Source of the DNA: an uncultured Prevotella sp.
GTDB taxonomy: Bacteria; Bacteroidota; Bacteroidia; Bacteroidales; Bacteroidaceae
Assembly: GCA_934229335.1 (NCBI GenBank)
Contig: CAKQDQ010000128.1
Coordinates: forward strand, 1 to 6,615
Direction: 5' to 3'
DNA: 6,615 bases
Positions 6,257 through 6,615 of the stretch are shown one piece after another. Positions within the stretch are counted from its first letter, which is position 1, and every line of letters starts with the position of its first letter. Both the position numbers and the translations under genes were made by a program. Under the pieces are notes generated by a model. The model was not told the origin of the DNA, searched no databases, and was given only the letters and a program-made list of their open reading frames with translations.

Positions 6257-6615
6257 CTACTTGTCTACGTTAGTCCATTCTTCTCTTGAAATCTTAAGGT
6301 GGTCATCAACGGTGTTAGGCTCAATGCTGTCAGAGTGATAATAAATCTTTAGCATCGCCATATCTCGCAAAAAGTCGATGCCTCCCACTTCTACCTTCTC
6401 AATCTTCAGTCCAGTTCGCTCCTCAAGGTCGGCTATAAGCTCCTCGCGTTTGTCTGGCTTTATAAGCGAGATACGGTCATATTGCACAAGTTTCGTGTTG
6501 ACATGACGTAGCAACTTGTAGCTTTCGAAGAACCAAGTGGCAAGTATGAACATAAGGTTAGTGCACACTAACTCTACATAACCGATAGTAGTGGCAAGAG
6601 CATTGATAACCGATA
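6257..6615 (-). CDS. DUF4956 family membrane protein, C-terminal part (5' end beyond window)
   Basis: The frame is open to the window end, so the GTG at 6568 is internal and the N-terminus is missing. The visible 118 residues begin with a hydrophobic segment (INALATTIGYVELV...NLMFILATWFF), likely the last membrane helix or helices. A soluble tail follows, YDRISLIKPDKREELIADLEERTGLKIEKVEVGGIDFLRDMAMLKIYY, which is the characteristic C-terminal signature of DUF4956 proteins. These are integral inner-membrane proteins of unknown function with a cytoplasmic ferredoxin-like tail (topology inferred). From recall of the family, such genes are often next to VTC-type polyphosphate polymerase genes; that flank is not in view. 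It is the first visible gene of the operon, 24 bp before the DUF2490 gene. Its promoter must lie outside the window. Confidence 0.85.
   Translation of the reverse strand, partial: SVINALATTIGYVELVCTNLMFILATWFFESYKLLRHVNTKLVQYDRISLIKPDKREELIADLEERTGLKIEKVEVGGIDFLRDMAMLKIYYHSDSIEPNTVDDHLKISREEWTNVDK

Noticed and set aside
6578..6615. ATAACCGATA occurring twice, 28 bp apart, at the window end
   Set aside because: It is a ten-base match inside a coding region and out of frame between the copies. It is most likely chance.

Overview
The window looks like chromosomal DNA from a Bacteroidota member, most likely the order Bacteroidales and possibly a Prevotella-like lineage. Four things support this. 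The gene starts lack clear Shine-Dalgarno sites. A promoter of the Bacteroidota type (TAnnTTTG -7 element) precedes one gene. A lipoprotein carries an acidic stretch after its lipid-anchoring cysteine, as in Bacteroidota surface lipoproteins. The families present (DUF2490, DUF4956, a hemerythrin/LuxR regulator) are familiar from this group. The species cannot be fixed from the sequence alone.

Layout. Positions 2-520 (+) hold the 3' part of a monofunctional peptidoglycan glycosyltransferase (mtgA), cut by the window start. It is followed on the same strand by a complete UvrD/PcrA-type DNA helicase (588-2948, with a possible upstream start at 504). A strong, symmetrical terminator hairpin (2959-2994) then separates this pair from everything to the right, which is all on the minus strand. 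First on that side (3039-3986) is an unusual one-component regulator: a degenerate ScdA/RIC-like N-terminus, a hemerythrin di-iron domain with its ligands intact, and a LuxR-type DNA-binding domain. Its upstream intergenic region (3987-4243) contains its candidate promoter, a small dyad over the -33 element, a second -7-like element, the terminator of the next gene, and three perfect 22-bp tandem repeats.

The right third (4244-6615) is a tight minus-strand operon of three envelope genes, transcribed from beyond the window end. They are a DUF4956 membrane protein (5' end cut off), a DUF2490 outer-membrane beta-barrel protein 24 bp downstream, and a Cthe_2159-type right-handed beta-helix lipoprotein 15 bp further on. 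One is predicted in the inner membrane, one in the outer membrane and one on the cell surface. This suggests a cell-envelope system that crosses both membranes and may handle an acidic or polymeric substrate. From memory, DUF4956 genes often sit next to VTC-type polyphosphate polymerase genes, so the unseen upstream flank is the key place to look. No RNA genes, CRISPR arrays, insertion sequences or phage genes were found. The two points most worth following are the hemerythrin-LuxR regulator and the envelope operon with its repeat-decorated 3' end.
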